A DNA stretch of 64,000 nt from Anadara kagoshimensis (GCA_021292105.1 CM037865.1:70112356-70176355), one strand, 5' to 3'. Counted from the stretch's first letter, positions 19,055-30,642 are shown. Notes: generated from the letters alone by a model not told the origin. Made by a program: numbers and translations.

Positions 19055-21190
19055 AATAGTTTATCCAAGTATTAATTATCTTTCAAAAAAAATCTCGAAA
19101 GTGTGTTTGCAAAAAATCAAATTTAATACATTTTAAAAATTCAAACAAGTGAGAAAATACGGCAGCTACGTTTACTTTGCTAAGCCCTTTTAACCTTGTT
19201 CATTTTGTCCGTTTTCAAAAAGAAATTACAGTAATTAAATTAAACAAACCTCTTGATTGCTTCCAGAGAACACTTCTCCAAATGTAACATTCTCCTTCCA
19301 GCTCGGATTTCTATACCGGATTATCTGGTCAAGTACAGGATCTATTTTACTGATGGAGGAATTAGTTTGAGTTGGCCAGTAGTAAGCTCCCCTTCCCATT
19401 CCCCGTCCTTCATAAATAGCAACATTGTCTATTACACTCGAGTTTGCTAAGACCTCAAATCCCTTTACATGAGAGTCAATGATGACATTGTTTGGAGAGC
19501 GTTTCTTTAAACTTTTATTCGAGTCGCCATCCAAGTTTATATTCATGTCTATGACGGCCGATACTGTGAAGAGTTTTCCAGGAGCTATATTCCGAATTAG
19601 GTTCCCAACCGTTTCAATTTCTGTAAATTGGTTAGAATTCTCGTATATATTAAGAAGAGAGCAGTCCTCATTGAAGTAATACCCTTTAAGTGAGTCATAC
19701 AAGGTGACGTTCTTTTTGTTAGTCTTTTCATTTGTATATCTATTTTTATGATCTAACAAGATTCTACTGATCCATTCATAATAAGGTTGCAGGAATTGCT
19801 TCACATAAAATGTAAATCCGTTCTCGTCCATTGGAGCTGGTGGTAAACTGAAGTAAACAGACATTTTGTGTTCCTGTGCACTCTGAAGTAGTAACTCGTG
19901 TGGATCAACTCCGTCAAAGACCGTAAACAGTATATAAACTGATTCTCCGGCAGGGTATGGACATGAACTGTAAAAAATATAAAAATACACCATGTAGATT
20001 ACATTGTGTAAAATTATTGTCTTTTATGTGTTTGGCTTTTCTGGTCTTGTTTGGCTGCCTTTTTCTAGCGAAGAGCATGTACATGTATTTGACAACGCAC
20101 CAACGCAACCATGAACAAGGCACAATCCAAGTTAATGATAAAAAATATGCAATTAGAATCAAAATATACCGAGGCATAGTGAAAACGAACTCCTAAAATC
20201 AAAGTGAAAATAGCAAGTTGATTTAAACATTTGAACTTCTAACAGGAAACTGGTCTGACGCCGAGTAATGGTGAGAGCCACTCGTATTATTAACTACATC
20301 CGCCCCGTGTGAGATGTTTGAAATGTGAAAATGATAGGAACATGCATGGAACTATGAATCGTAAACATATCCAAGATAATTTTGAATACAAAGACAAAAT
20401 ACTTATCAAAATTATTTCGATGACACCATTAACTGGTGAGAGTTTTGATCAATAATCCCAGGTTTGCAATAATTTTGCTTAAACAAAGTATACAACTGTC
20501 GTCGGAAAAAGACACTAACATATAGACGCCATTGACCGTAAATACTCCCGGCTTTAGACAAACATTGTAGTGAAAGATCCGGTGCAATTTTTGGACCTCA
20601 ACTATTCCACCTGTCTTAATGCAAATTCATTAACGATGACAAATAGTAACTAAAACTGTTTCCAAAGAAAATATTTACACAATTATTTACCTGACATTAT
20701 TTACAGGTAGTACAATCCTGTGGTAAATCCTAGAACCAGCTATCTTTACATCTAAAGGCGGACATTTAATTATAGAATCACCATAGTTTTCATTATACTT
20801 GTATGTAGCGAAACCAGCGAAATTCAAACCTGCTTTTGTCACAACTTGTATAGCATCGTCAAAACAGTTGATCTGAGAACTTCCATTTGAACCACTTTTA
20901 CAATACTTAAAATCAGGATCTTGTAGTAATTCAGACTTATTGAATAGCATAATAGGTGGCGCTCCGAGCATAATAGTGTCGCCATCTTGTTTTGCAAATT
21001 CAGTCAACGTTTTGTTCCATTCTTCTTTTGTGAACCTGTCTTTAAACCAAGCACCTGTTATGGGATATTTTGGTCCAAATGGACCTAGATTTTCGTCCTC
21101 AGCTCCAGTGGTCAGTTGTCCTGTGATAGCAACCACAAACAATAAAATACATGTAAAAGATTGCATGTCCAAAATTTGGTTTCTATTCAT
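14309..21190 (-). CDS. Secreted DUF4434-like protein with two alternative last-exon cassettes
   Basis: Exons on the minus strand: 21190-20691, 19967-19250, then cassette 1 (18506-18102 and 17172-16948) or cassette 2 (15575-15189 and 14527-14309). All splice sites are GT/AG and the phases agree, giving about 615 or 607 residues. Residues 9-29 form a signal peptide (start MQSFTCILLFVVAITG). The body starts ITGAWFKDRFTKEEWNKTL and carries GYYFNEDC, YEGRGMGRGAYYWP, IDFWFIIEAYEY and KIVSFAWDP, the landmarks I associate with DUF4434, a TIM-barrel family related to glycoside hydrolases. Several N-glycosylation sequons (NKT, NKS, NGS, NSS, NVT) fit secretion. The reaction and substrate are unknown. 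Family assignment is by remembered motif pattern, not a search, so moderate. Confidence 0.7.
14761..15062 (+). repeat. Family A repeat, nearly full length
   Basis: From ccgatccatgtccaaac through ggagtcaatactattgtgat to agcttagacttgcaatat. It lies in the cassette 2 intron of the DUF4434-like gene. Confidence 0.75.
15189..15575 (-). CDS. DUF4434-like gene, cassette 2 penultimate exon
   Basis: 387 nt, 129 codons, phase 0 to 0, acceptor AATTCCAG, donor ACG|gtaagt. It reads LFKDIGRARDNLVANGKKVD, FWLTIEAFEYLHDDP, SLTGAGATSQKIVSFAWDP and ISDCFFHSAANRSVVAVG. By eye it is about 60% identical to the cassette 1 exon, with two small gaps. No first exon or signal peptide lies between it and cassette 1, so it is best read as part of the same gene. 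Confidence 0.8.
15940..16615 (+). mobile_element. Penelope-like reverse transcriptase fragment, plus strand
   Basis: Conceptual fragments in order resemble the Penelope-like RT: VKSIKTFEFSTLHTTI near 16030, QTFGISMGTNC near 16300, SYEAEFMQNLIKSGEKTVAK near 16370 and LHDKRFDFKIA near 16590. The same order is seen in the better copy at 31.0-31.9 kb. It is decayed, with several interruptions, and lies between the two cassettes of the DUF4434-like gene. Confidence 0.7.
16616..16800 (-). mobile_element. Inverted second piece of the same Penelope-like RT
   Basis: On the minus strand the sequence next to the junction reads LKLYDKRDNFNFSIVN, the same RT segment that ends the plus-strand fragment (LKLHDKRFDFKIA). 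The two pieces meet tail to tail near 16615, making a divergent inverted repeat with arms of roughly 130-170 bp. Confidence 0.65.
16948..17172 (-). CDS. DUF4434-like gene, cassette 1 last exon
   Basis: 74 codons and a TAG stop: VNWPDRDGQRHIMTDVHGYY, LPSLMYTQLYDSYNAIDLAK and a C-terminus FIFSFDD. An ATTAAA polyadenylation variant (16941-16946, minus strand) follows the stop almost at once, so the 3' UTR would be very short. Confidence 0.8.
   Translation of the reverse strand, partial: VNWPDRDGQRHIMTDVHGYYFELDWGSAHQRLPSLMYTQLYDSYNAIDLAKSGWVTVQAGGSYHSCTFIFSFDD
17250..17388 (+). repeat. Family A repeat, 5' part
   Basis: From aaacaaacacaccagtccat to gtgctaaggaagggacac, in the intron of cassette 1. 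Confidence 0.7.
17965..18095 (+). repeat. Family A repeat abutting a splice donor
   Basis: From ataccaatccatgtcaaagt to ttagctagctacacc. The repeat ends about six bases from the donor at 18101, so the intron side of that donor is repeat-derived. Confidence 0.75.
18102..18506 (-). CDS. DUF4434-like gene, cassette 1 penultimate exon
   Basis: 405 nt, 135 codons, phase 0 to 0: LFSAIGQHRDTLVKDGVKID, then FWFIIEAYEYLQDDD, SLTGAGTTSQKIVSFAWDP and IIADCFFHSQYNKSVV. The donor ACG|gtatgt lies only about six bases from a family A repeat. Confidence 0.85.
19021..19055. repeat. (AAAT)n microsatellite
   Basis: About eight AAAT units in the intron between exon 2 and cassette 1 of the DUF4434-like gene. 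Confidence 0.9.
19250..19967 (-). CDS. DUF4434-like gene, exon 2 (central barrel)
   Basis: An exon of 718 nt from acceptor TTTTTTACAG to donor CAAGAG|gtttgt, 239 full codons. It holds SVYILFTVFDGVDPHELLLQ, the GYYFNEDC strand, the basic SLKKRSPNN loop and YEGRGMGRGAYYWPTQTN. It ends phase 0, so it can join either downstream cassette without loss of frame. Confidence 0.85.
20225..20415 (+). repeat. Family A repeat, degenerate 3' part
   Basis: Recognisable words are ggaacatgcatggaactatg, catatccaagataattttg and atacttatcaa. It lies in intron 1 of the DUF4434-like gene. Confidence 0.5.
20691..21190 (-). CDS. DUF4434-like gene, exon 1 (signal peptide)
   Basis: Two in-frame ATGs, at 21190 and 21166; the second directly precedes the hydrophobic stretch QSFTCILLFVVAITGQLTTG and could equally be the start. 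The exon ends GTC AG|gtaaat, leaving two bases (phase 2), completed by T of the next exon as serine. The barrel start ITGAWFKDRF is here. Confidence 0.8.
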
Positions 21191-21271
21191 GAAATAACAG
21201 ATGTTTTATTCTCTTTGTAATCTGTAAATACAAACTCTTTAAGGTCATCAGAAAAGGTCAATGTTACCGAT

Positions 21272-21280
21272 CTATTTATA
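21272..21280 (-). promoter_or_regulatory. TATA box of the DUF4434-like gene
   Basis: TATAAATAG on the minus strand, 83-107 bases before the two candidate ATGs. This spacing would place transcription start near 21245 with a short leader. Seen in sequence; function inferred. Confidence 0.45.
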
Positions 21281-21558
21281 TGACAACATTCCGACTAAAA
21301 TCGAATATCATCGAGATAGTTTATCTTTGAGGTTAATATTGTTCATAAAATGTTTGGTAGACGAGAAATGGAACCCAAAATGCTGACTTTATCCGGTGTG
21401 ATTGACCTATGTTCTCCAATGTATGATGAAAGGTTATCCATAATAAGCAATTTTACATACCCTTGAAGGATAAGCAACATAATAAACGAATTGCCCTTAA
21501 GCCTTTGAAACCACGGCATACATGTATGTATCAACAAACACACATTATAATTATGTTA

Positions 21559-21840
21559 TAATGTGGTCCCAATACGCTTTTATTTTTTTCTCAGTGTCTT
21601 GACTTCCTTATGTAGTACTCGCGTTTGCGTTTACTGTTGTCAAGTACATTGTATGTTTTTCTTAAGCTTGTATCGTTTCGTGTTCTTGTTTGGGTTGACT
21701 GTTGTCAAAAATATATTTTTCTTACGCTTGTATTGTTTCGCGTTCTTGATTGGGTTGGCTGTTGTCAAGTACATGTTTTATCAAAAATACTTGTGTTGTT
21801 TTGAGTTCATGTATTGTTTGGTGTTCTAAGTTGCGTTAGC
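21559..21840 (+). repeat. Family B module with degenerate minisatellite
   Basis: Starts aatgtggtcccaatacgc and continues with repeats of a unit of about 65 bp containing ttgactgttgtcaagtacat and gtttcgtgttctt. The same words recur at 36.3-36.9, 43.0, 51.0, 51.9, 53.1-53.3 and 57.0 kb. Confidence 0.65.
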
Positions 21841-22451
21841 TGTAGATTAGTAAGATACAGATTTCTTCTTTTAATACATGTATGACTATGTTCTTATATA
21901 AGGAAAATTATAATAAACAGTATGGACTTATTAGATGGATAGTAGTCAGGAACAGCCAACATCTGTAGAGCTTTAAGGTGATCCGATATGGAGTCTCTCT
22001 AGCAATATGTTTACGTTCTGATGGTTTTCTATGCGTGTTAAGTGTGCAAGGAAGAGATTGGCAAGGCTTAGCGTTTTGTAAGTGTCTTCAACAAATTGCA
22101 GCATGTGTTATAAAACTTTTTAATTAAGGTGTCAACGTTAACGAGTAAAACTTTATTAAATTTGGAGCTATTGATAACATGTTTGAAATCAAATAATAAA
22201 AGAGAAACAAATGAAACATTCAAACCTTAAGAGGGTATTGTTTTCTTGTATTCCATGAATTCTATCATGTCTGGGGAGAATTTAATGTTTGTTTTGTTTT
22301 GTTTGTTTGTCAGGTGCACAAGAAGACACGGGAGATTATTTATTCTTATCATCCGTAGCATTGCTATTTTCAAAGGTATATTCTATTTAGGGGTGGCATA
22401 GTTACTGCTCCTGATCATGGTATGGATCATAGACATAACAGGAGAAATACT

Positions 22452-22482
22452 ACATTTATTTATTTATTTATTTATTTATTGA
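22452..22482. repeat. (TTTA)n microsatellite
   Basis: About seven units followed by a short A run. Confidence 0.9.
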
Positions 22483-23174
22483 AAAAAAAATACAAGAACG
22501 GAATAACTTAATGTTTTGTTTGGAACTAGATTGTGGTCAGTAGTTAACATTGGGATTAACTACAACTAACTGCCTTTCGTCAGATTATATTAATTCCAAC
22601 CTTTGACTTCTAAACATTGACTTTATGCAAGTCATGTATCTGATAATCCAATATTCAATGTATTCATCGAGTTATTGAATTATATATATAATAAACATGC
22701 TTTTATAGTATATACTCTAGACCTCACAAAGGAACCAATCAAGTATGACGACATTTTACAAAAGTTTAAAATAATCTGACAAGTAGTTTAGTATATTAGA
22801 TTTAAATTGTGTCATGCGCACTTCTATATCTGTTGGAAGATTAAAGGGTAATGTCTGATGTAAACTTCCGTTGCTAACCAAACCTTCAGTGTCAGTTAAT
22901 TGATCCCGGACACCTGTTCTATCATTAATTACTGAAGTAACTGGTAAGTGTCTACTTTCTCTTTTACTTATTTACAATTTAAAATGTCTTAAACCTTGTT
23001 TATTTTATTTTTATCTATTATAAGTTAAATCCACTCGTATTGATACAATAGTATGCAGTGTATATGTCCCTTTAATTTACGACATATCCAACATTCGTGA
23101 CGTTTTTAAAGTTCATTCCAAAGTAGGTATTTAAAAACTCATATGATTATACATGTAAACAACCGTTTTCATCA

Positions 23175-23201
23175 CACACACACACACACACACACACACA
23201 T
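23175..23201. repeat. (CA)n microsatellite
   Basis: About 13 CA units. Confidence 0.9.
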
Positions 23202-25623
23202 GGACGGTTTACGGCATGATGATATTTCATATCAAATATTCATTTTAAGTACCCGCTTATCTCTGTAAGCTTTAGGGTAACACAATATTAAGTCACATGG
23301 TGTAGTACATGTTCTGTATAAGTTATATTAAATATAAATAATATTTGTGCTCCCTGTAACCTGAATTATTCTTTGAGAGTAGGACGTAAATACAAAGCCT
23401 ACAAAAATTAACCTTGGAATATCTACATGACGCTTCCGTACAATACTTAAAAACTTTTGCTATTCTTGTGAACTTCTAACTCACCGGTGGTACCTGTTTA
23501 ACACTAGTGGCGCTTATTCACAACGACCGTTGTCTCGACCGGCCCATTGTTCATGACAAAATTGTACCAATGTTAGATTAAAACAAGGACCCTCCCTCCA
23601 TTCCACGTACATTGGACATTATCTTCAATGTCGTTTAGAGTAAGAAGACCCCAATATATATGTCTTTTTGTCTTGTCTTTTTTGGATGTTTTTTAACTTG
23701 TGTTGCGTCGTTTTCTTTATTGCGTTGGCTGTTACTAAGGTTACAAACTTCCTTATTTTACTCCCCATTATAATGTCAAAACAAAAACGTGGGAACCAAA
23801 TTTAACGAAAATGCGTTAGCATTCATTTATTATAAATGTTTTAATATGATTTACAATAGAATATTTCTTGAATACAGCCATAATTGATACATTAAAACCG
23901 TGACAAACGTACCAGTGTGTACTTCATATTTACATTAACACCTTCTGTTTGGTTAATTTAAGAATGGCCTTCATTTTAAAATCAATTAAATGTACATTAA
24001 GGTAAGAGCGTTTCCGTTAAGTACAGGATTTCACAGACTTCGACAACTCAAATCACCGAGAAATAATTGCAATCAATCGCTATGTATTGGTAAAGCTTAT
24101 CTGTGTCTGAGCGTTTGGTTCTAATTGCTTTCATTCTAAATACAGCAGTTAAAACGAGAAATCGATGAAGTTCTTTTGTCCTTAGCATTTTGCTTTTCTA
24201 GAAACGTGAAAATCGAATTTGGAATTATAACATGTTTCAATATTCTATAAGTGGAATTGTAAGGTGTCTTTCAATAGTACTTTCAACAGACCATCGGGCA
24301 AAAACTCTAGTGCCTGTTTAAAGTCGTGGTTTTAATACCAGAGGTCCCAATGCGTGTTTATCGGGCTTATCTTGTCTTGTTTTACATCATCATCTTCGTC
24401 GTCGTCGTCGTTTCAAAACGAAAAAGTGCTCTAACTAACTGATTACACAAGTTTATTATATAAAATCTCCTGCTTTAACAAATTGCTTAACATTGGATTT
24501 ATAACGATAAGTTATAACAATGTTTTAATGTGTTGTTTTACGTAAAAAATTATGTTAAAATCGCATTCTTCTCATTGGATTAGGAAATTAGGGAAAAAAC
24601 ATGCATTTTTAGAATATGTACCTCAATTCTCGGTTACTATGGCTTGAATTTATGATGATAATCTATAAATAATGAAATGCCTGATATATACATAGATAAA
24701 TACATTGTTGTAATATAATACTATAACAAATATTTCAATAGTTTATTTTAATATGATTGAATAACGCCTTGTCATTCGGTAATAACCTGATTCAATAACA
24801 GTCCATTATTTGTCTATCGTTTTGTTGCTATTCAATTTAAAAATGTTACAAATAAAAACGATATTTACTTTACTTATTTTGATAGCTATACCAATTTATA
24901 AAAAAAATTATGAGATAATTTGCTCAATTACGTACATCGTATGACCATAAACTTTTTTCTATATTTAAAATCAATTTTAATTTGAGTAGGTTATATCATT
25001 TTAATGTTAAAATGTAATGTATAACGATATTGGCAGTAATAAAGCGCTTTATGTGTGTTTTGTTCAAAGTTAAATTGTATACAATGTAAAGATATGCCAA
25101 GTCATTGACGGCAATTACAAACTAAACTTTATAATATTGATATAGAATTCCACATTGTTACACATTTTATAACACATAACTAACTATTCAACATCTACAA
25201 TACATATATAATAATACGCTTTAGACCAATACATGGAATATACACGAGTTAAATGCTTTTCAGAATCGTTCATATTTGCCAGGACAAAACACAGGTATAC
25301 TAAACGTTATATCAGGACGTGCCTGGTTAGTTTTAGTGTTATTTGTACTACGTTGGTCTTGGTACATGTATGTGCTTGCCTTGTGTGTTTTGTTCCTTAT
25401 GTTGTAAGTTTTGTTAAAATATGCTCTTGGTTGCTTTGACATTTGAAAATTACTTGTTATTTGCAAAAAAAAAAAATACTTTGAATTTATTTTAGTCTTC
25501 ATAAGATTCGTGTCAAACCGCAGTCAGTCTTTGTTACCTAAGTCTCTCAAACAACAAGAATGGGCCGTAACCAGTTGTACAGATGTGCATGTCATTTCAC
25601 TTCACATTTTTCTTTTATTCTAG

Positions 25624-25770
25624 ATTAGTGTGGTAAAATGGTGGACACCCAGTCGCAGTACAGATTGTATTCGCACGGGTACACATCACCAGAAATAAGA
25701 AAATCAACGCCAACCTACAGAGATCTGTACCATGAAAATGCGCCGTATATTTTCGCACGTCGTCCACAAG
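25624..25770 (+). CDS. NHL gene, first coding exon
   Basis: The acceptor is at 25622-25623, with 14 nt of leader and ATG at 25638. It encodes MVDTQSQYRLYSHGYTSPEI to FARRPQ plus one base; donor CAAG|gtttgt. Confidence 0.7.
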
Positions 25771-28026
25771 GTTTGTTTATCATCCCCTGCCGAAAATCGG
25801 CTGAGGGATAAAGCAATAAATTTCACTCACCTATCCGTCCATATATCCATACGCCATCCTTCTTTTCTGAACCAGTTCTCCAATATCATTCATCAGATGT
25901 TGATGAGACTTTACACGAATGACCAGTCGAAGGTGTCGTTTTGCATATCGTTTTGTTGTCATCCTTCAATGATTTTGCCTATAATAACATATTTGAAGAA
26001 CATTATATATACATATTGTTTGAAACTGTTTTAACATTGTTTTGTATTGCTTAAACTAAAGGATTGATTCATTTTTCAGTTTTTCCTCTTAGAATGAATA
26101 TTTGTGTGCTGAATATGTTACAGTTAGAGAAAATAAAATTATGCAAAATTAATGTTATTGTTCAAACATAAGTTCCATTGTGTTGTTTCAGTTTATGAAT
26201 GCCTTAACTTCAATATCTCGTATTTCTGATTTTTCTTTATTTTGTTTATTTCAGCCCATGATTGCCGGATGGATTTTATCAAAGCGAACAGAGAGAAGAA
26301 GGACTGGGAGGCCTGGATGTATGCTAAAGGAATGAGAGAAACATACAAAAGTCTGAGTGTTATACATACCAAAGTCATACAAAAGTCGTCAAGTGGAGCA
26401 ACAAAGTAAGTTGTAGAATATATATGTAAACCACCTAACAAATTAGTCTGAACAGATAACCGAAGGATAGAAAAGCACCATTCAAAACATACTCGACATC
26501 TGCATAACAGTTTGGTTGCTGCAAGAACACTTTAAATAATGTTTTCTATATCCAAAACTGGATGCCTTGTATGCACTGTCGCAACTAGTCTATGAGATTA
26601 ACTATTGAAATCTTTGAACTTCCGTCGCACTAATGTCATGATTTACCTTAAATAAACCTTCAATGTAATCACAAACAGTTGTAAATAATCAAGCAAGGGT
26701 TCGACTTTTGGAAGCACGATATTGCCCAATGCAATTAAAATGTTTGTCTGCCATGTATAACTGTACACAAACATACCGGCTCAGATCCAAATAACAATCC
26801 AAAAAACAAAGTCAAAAAACTTTAGAAACTGACATATTAAATGAAGCTAGTGATCTTCAACCAGAGAGACCGGTGCTTTGGAAGGGTAAACACCACGTGT
26901 CTAGCTATATAATACCCACCACATGTGGAATCAAAATTGAGAAGGAAAGGAACCTAAAACTGAGATATTATTTAGTATTTTAAATAAGATAAAGTTACTA
27001 AACTTAATTTTATAAATAAAGGTTGAATTCCGTTCCATGAAACAGCAAATATTTAAAGCTATGCTCATCATAATTGTTGCAATGGATATAATATTACATG
27101 TACTTTATTTACAACAACTGTTTATATTTTCTTGTAGACCAGACAAGCTGTTATTTGACGTAGGAGTGAGAGGGAATGGTCTTGGGGATTTTGTATACCC
27201 TAGGGGATTATCCGTTACTCTAGATGGAGATATCCTTGTTGCGGACACCGATAACAGTAGAATACAAATCTTCAATCAATTTGGACTCTATAAAAGAAAG
27301 TTTGGAACAAAAGGAAACGCAAAGGGACAGTTCGATCAGCCAACAGGGGTTACTGACATGCCCAACGGTAACATTGCAGTTGCTGATAAGAATAACAAAA
27401 GAATACAAGTGTTCTCAGAGGAGGGAAAATATAAATATGAGTTTCCCACACTTGATCCTCCATTTTGTATCTGCTGTGACAGAGATTTCAATACTGTCGT
27501 ATCCACTACCAAGAGAACTATTGAAATTTACAATAGGGAGGGAAAACTTCTTCATTGTTTTTATATTGGAGGAAAGTCGAGAGATCGGGTAGGTTGCCAA
27601 ATATGCATAAATAACATTAGAGCGGAAGTTGTAGTATGTGATACAGTGACCGGTCTAGTTAAGTATTTTAAATATGACGGAAAGAAAGTGTTTGAATTTG
27701 AACCAAAATCGGCAAGTGAAGGTCTTACAATGGTCCCAAGTGCAATTGGACTAAGTCCGCTAGGAGATATATTAGTAGCAGACGCTTTGAATCACGTAGC
27801 TAACGTTTACTCAGACAAAGGTGTTTTCATAAAACAGTTGCTCTGTCCAACAGATGAAGCTGGAGCTATTCAGGCATGCGCTGTAGGACCGGAAGGACAT
27901 TTCATTGTGACCGAATTTAGTGTTGATGGTCCCCATTCGCTAAAAATATTCCGATACCTGCAATGTGTATGTCATTTAACAAGACCAGGGTCCAGCAAAC
28001 GTTCAACACCTACACAAATGGATTAA
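25638..28026 (+). CDS. NHL-repeat protein without RING or B-box
   Basis: Three coding exons, 25638-25770, 26255-26405 and 27138-28026, with agreeing phases (1, 2) and GT/AG sites, give 390 residues. The ATG follows AAA and precedes G; an acceptor (ATTCTAG) 14 bases before it shows a non-coding 5' exon further upstream. Residues 1-95 are hydrophilic and charged, with YRDLYHENAPYIFARRPQ and REKKDWEAWMYAKG and no zinc-binding pattern. Residues 96-370 form an NHL beta-propeller: FVYPRGLSVTLDGDILVADT then DNSRIQIFNQFG, FDQPTGVTDMPNGNIAVADK then NNKRIQVF, and a later IGLSPLGDILVADALNHVAN. NHL propellers bind RNA or protein and usually sit after RING/B-box in TRIM2/3/71-like ligases; here the ligase part is absent, so a binding or scaffold role is the safest inference. 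Confidence 0.85.
26255..26405 (+). CDS. NHL gene, second coding exon
   Basis: Acceptor TTTCAG, 49 full codons (HDCRMDFIKANREKKDWEAW to SSGAT), donor AA|gtaagt. It is lysine/arginine-rich with no recognised domain. Confidence 0.75.
26765..26953 (+). repeat. Family A repeat
   Basis: From acaaacataccggctcag to aaaattgagaaggaaaggaa, in the second intron of the NHL gene, 185 bp before the last exon. Confidence 0.65.
27138..28026 (+). CDS. NHL gene, last exon (beta-propeller)
   Basis: Acceptor TTCTTGTAG, then the split lysine codon and 294 further codons to the TAA. The whole propeller is in this single exon. An in-frame ATG at 27037 lies in the intron and is not the start. Confidence 0.9.
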
Positions 28027-29024
28027 TACGAAATACATATAGAACAATACACATTTATATTTTTGATTTTTTCATAACCATCATCTTTCATGACATTTAC
28101 CATACTTAATCTTGTTTATAAGATTGCTAAATAATAATGATTAAAATTTTCACACATAATCTATTCTCATTTGGTACAAACCGCTCGCGCATTTCATGTT
28201 TATCCGTGCCTACGCTCACTAAGAAAAACGTTGTATAAGAATGTGCTACTTGAGGATCATGGTTTGTCCCCCATGATGTAGCATTTTCTGCATTCTGTTT
28301 TTTTTGTAGGATTTTCATCAGATGCAAAAAAATTAATCAATAATTTTGCGTCAAATTTGAGAAAACAAAAAAGCAATCTATAAATGATGATATTTTCACT
28401 TGTATCAAAAACTGGGTCAGAGATGAATTCAACTTGACTCAATATTTACTCAAACGCATCAATATTATATTAGTGACTCTTGAAATCTCTAACAAAAGTG
28501 TTTGTCAAACAGCTCAGTTGAAGTTTTTGTTCAACGATTTTAAACGTTGAATGTCGGCCTGCTAGAATAGGTTTTTTTTCAGAAAGCAAACAGTCTGCAT
28601 ATAACAACAGCTAACAGTTCAACACCGTTTGAGTAATCTTGAAGATATCAGGAAAATTTTAATATATTCATTCAATTTTTATGCAATATTCTAATAATTA
28701 ATCATTCTATATTAGTATGAGGGTTGTGCAAATAGGCATATTGGCTAATATTTGTGATTTCAGCTTAACAGTGTTAAGAACGTATTTTATACATTTGTCT
28801 TTCATAAATGTGTAGCGTTGCTTATTGTGGATTGGCTTCAACAGTATATCATTATTATTGCAATAAAATATATTTTACTACTCGATCTATACTTTACTGT
28901 TATCTGGAGTTACGCCTCTTTGATAGCATATTCACTTTACCGAAGTCTTTGAGCTATTATAACAGAGCAAACAAAAATTACTTTGGAATATGCTGATTTC
29001 TAATATTTTGTCGTGAAGAATATT

Positions 29025-29130
29025 AACCAAAACCAAAGATACTAATCCATTTCTAAAGCAAAGTAAAAACTTTTAAAACTGTGCAAATTGGGTTGAACAC
29101 ATGGTCTTCCACCAAGTAAATATGAGAAAT
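29025..29130 (+). repeat. Family A repeat, 5' part
   Basis: From aaccaaagatactaatcca to cttccaccaagtaaatatg. Confidence 0.6.
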
Positions 29131-29310
29131 AAGTCCGTTGTATTACATATGGTTAAAATAATGTCAGAGAAAACACATTTTATCTCAACATAATTTGTAA
29201 TTGGTTTACGCCAAAATAATATTCTTAATTTGTATAGAATAAATCATTTCTAAAATGTCCATTCATATATGTTCGATAGGTACTTCATGTACATGCGATT
29301 TCTTTCGTCC

Positions 29311-29380
29311 TGTTTGAAGCGCCGCGGTGGCCTTCAAACCAAAGGGGTTGGGTTAGAACCCGGTCGCCAAAGAGAGGGAG
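29311..29380 (+). repeat. Remnant of a tRNA-derived SINE
   Basis: The words ccgcggtggcc and gggttagaacccgg recall the A-box and B-box flanks of bivalve tRNA-derived SINEs, with the part between lost. Low confidence. Confidence 0.35.
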
Positions 29381-29608
29381 TAGTTATTTGATGTCTCGGC
29401 AACGGAATAATTGCATGAGTTATGGTTGTTTTTCTTCTAAATTTCTATGAGATAACGGACTCAATACCTACAAATAACACATACTTTAAAAAAAATTGTT
29501 TTGAAATTTCCAATATTAACTAAATTGTAAACATTGAACAAAATCGAATACAGTGAAAGGTGGTACATTGATGTATATTTTTATTATCCATCATGATAAA
29601 TACTTTAT

Positions 29609-29770
29609 TACACACGTGACGGCTGTAGCTAGCTAAACAGGAGGTGCTTATCCTTCCGGCCTCACTTCCCTAGTTGAATTTCACGTGTCTAACCTGATCA
29701 TAACTTGTTAGTTTCAAAGTTTTTACTTTCCTTCTGGATTGTGATTTGGACATGGTTTCGTATGTTTGTT
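29609..29770 (-). repeat. Family A repeat, minus orientation
   Basis: Reads acacgtgacggctgtagctagct and on to tggatttggacatgg on the plus strand, the reverse complement of the family. Confidence 0.7.
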
Positions 29771-30642
29771 TTTGTTTGTTGATTATATTTCATGAAACAA
29801 ATACGAAATTGAAATTTCAGTTTCAACAATTGTCTGGATAACAAAGTAATTATACATATTATATTCCATATATCAGGTTGAAGTTTGGTAAAATAATACT
29901 TATTTTAATTCGCGTTTTCAGAAAATAAGGGAATTGGATGGTTATGACCCTCCAAAGATACTTTAACCACTGGATTACCGTTTTGTCAGTAGATCAAATA
30001 CCCGTTAACAATAAGTGGTTCCTTTCACGTACCATTCCAGTGTTAATTTTACAGCACTAGACGCTCGTTTCGGAATACGAAAAAAAATCCTCATAAGTAG
30101 CTTTTTGACCAAAATTAAGGGGTTGAAAAAATAGCTGAAGGATCAAAATATATTGAACCAAATTTACCTTTTTTGAGGATTTTCGGATTTTGATATATGT
30201 TCTCATGATGTTTAGCTAGTAAATCTATGTTCTATTCTGGTACTAAAGTACTTAAAGTGCAAAAAGTTCAAATTATGATAATATTTGTGACAGAACCACA
30301 CGAACATCGAGTTAACAATATCATAGAGAACTTAAATGGATGTTTGTTGATTTTGAATCTTTAAATAAATATTATAAATATCATCGATACTTGACCTATA
30401 ATTTATAAGTATTGCAAGTTGGCTCATTTGAAATTTGACAAACGTATTGAAATTTTGACGTACATGCCTGCAAAATGATAACCTTAAAGTTTGGTATGGC
30501 ATAACCGGGAAGTTAGAGCGCAACAGGATATGGCTTCAAAATAAGTGATCAGATAGTATCATTTCTACCTGGTTTAGGCAAGTAAACTAATCATGTTACT
30601 CGAAAGTTCTGGAGGTTGTTTGATGAACAAGATGTATCAATC

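Larger units (their letters stand above)
21191..25623. other. Intergenic region between the DUF4434-like and NHL genes
   Basis: Divergent spacer of 4.4 kb. It holds the TATA box of the minus gene, family B at its left end, (TTTA)n at 22452-22482, (CA)n at 23175-23201, a short CGT run near 24395-24412 and family B scraps near 23640 and 24335. An uncharacterised 5' UTR exon of the NHL gene should lie here, because the coding exon begins behind an acceptor. Confidence 0.6.

Noticed and set aside
27037-27137. ATG at 27037 as start of the NHL protein
   Set aside because: The frame before 27138 is intronic (hydrophobic, ends in TTCTTGTAG); phases fit the upstream exons at 25638 and 26255 perfectly.
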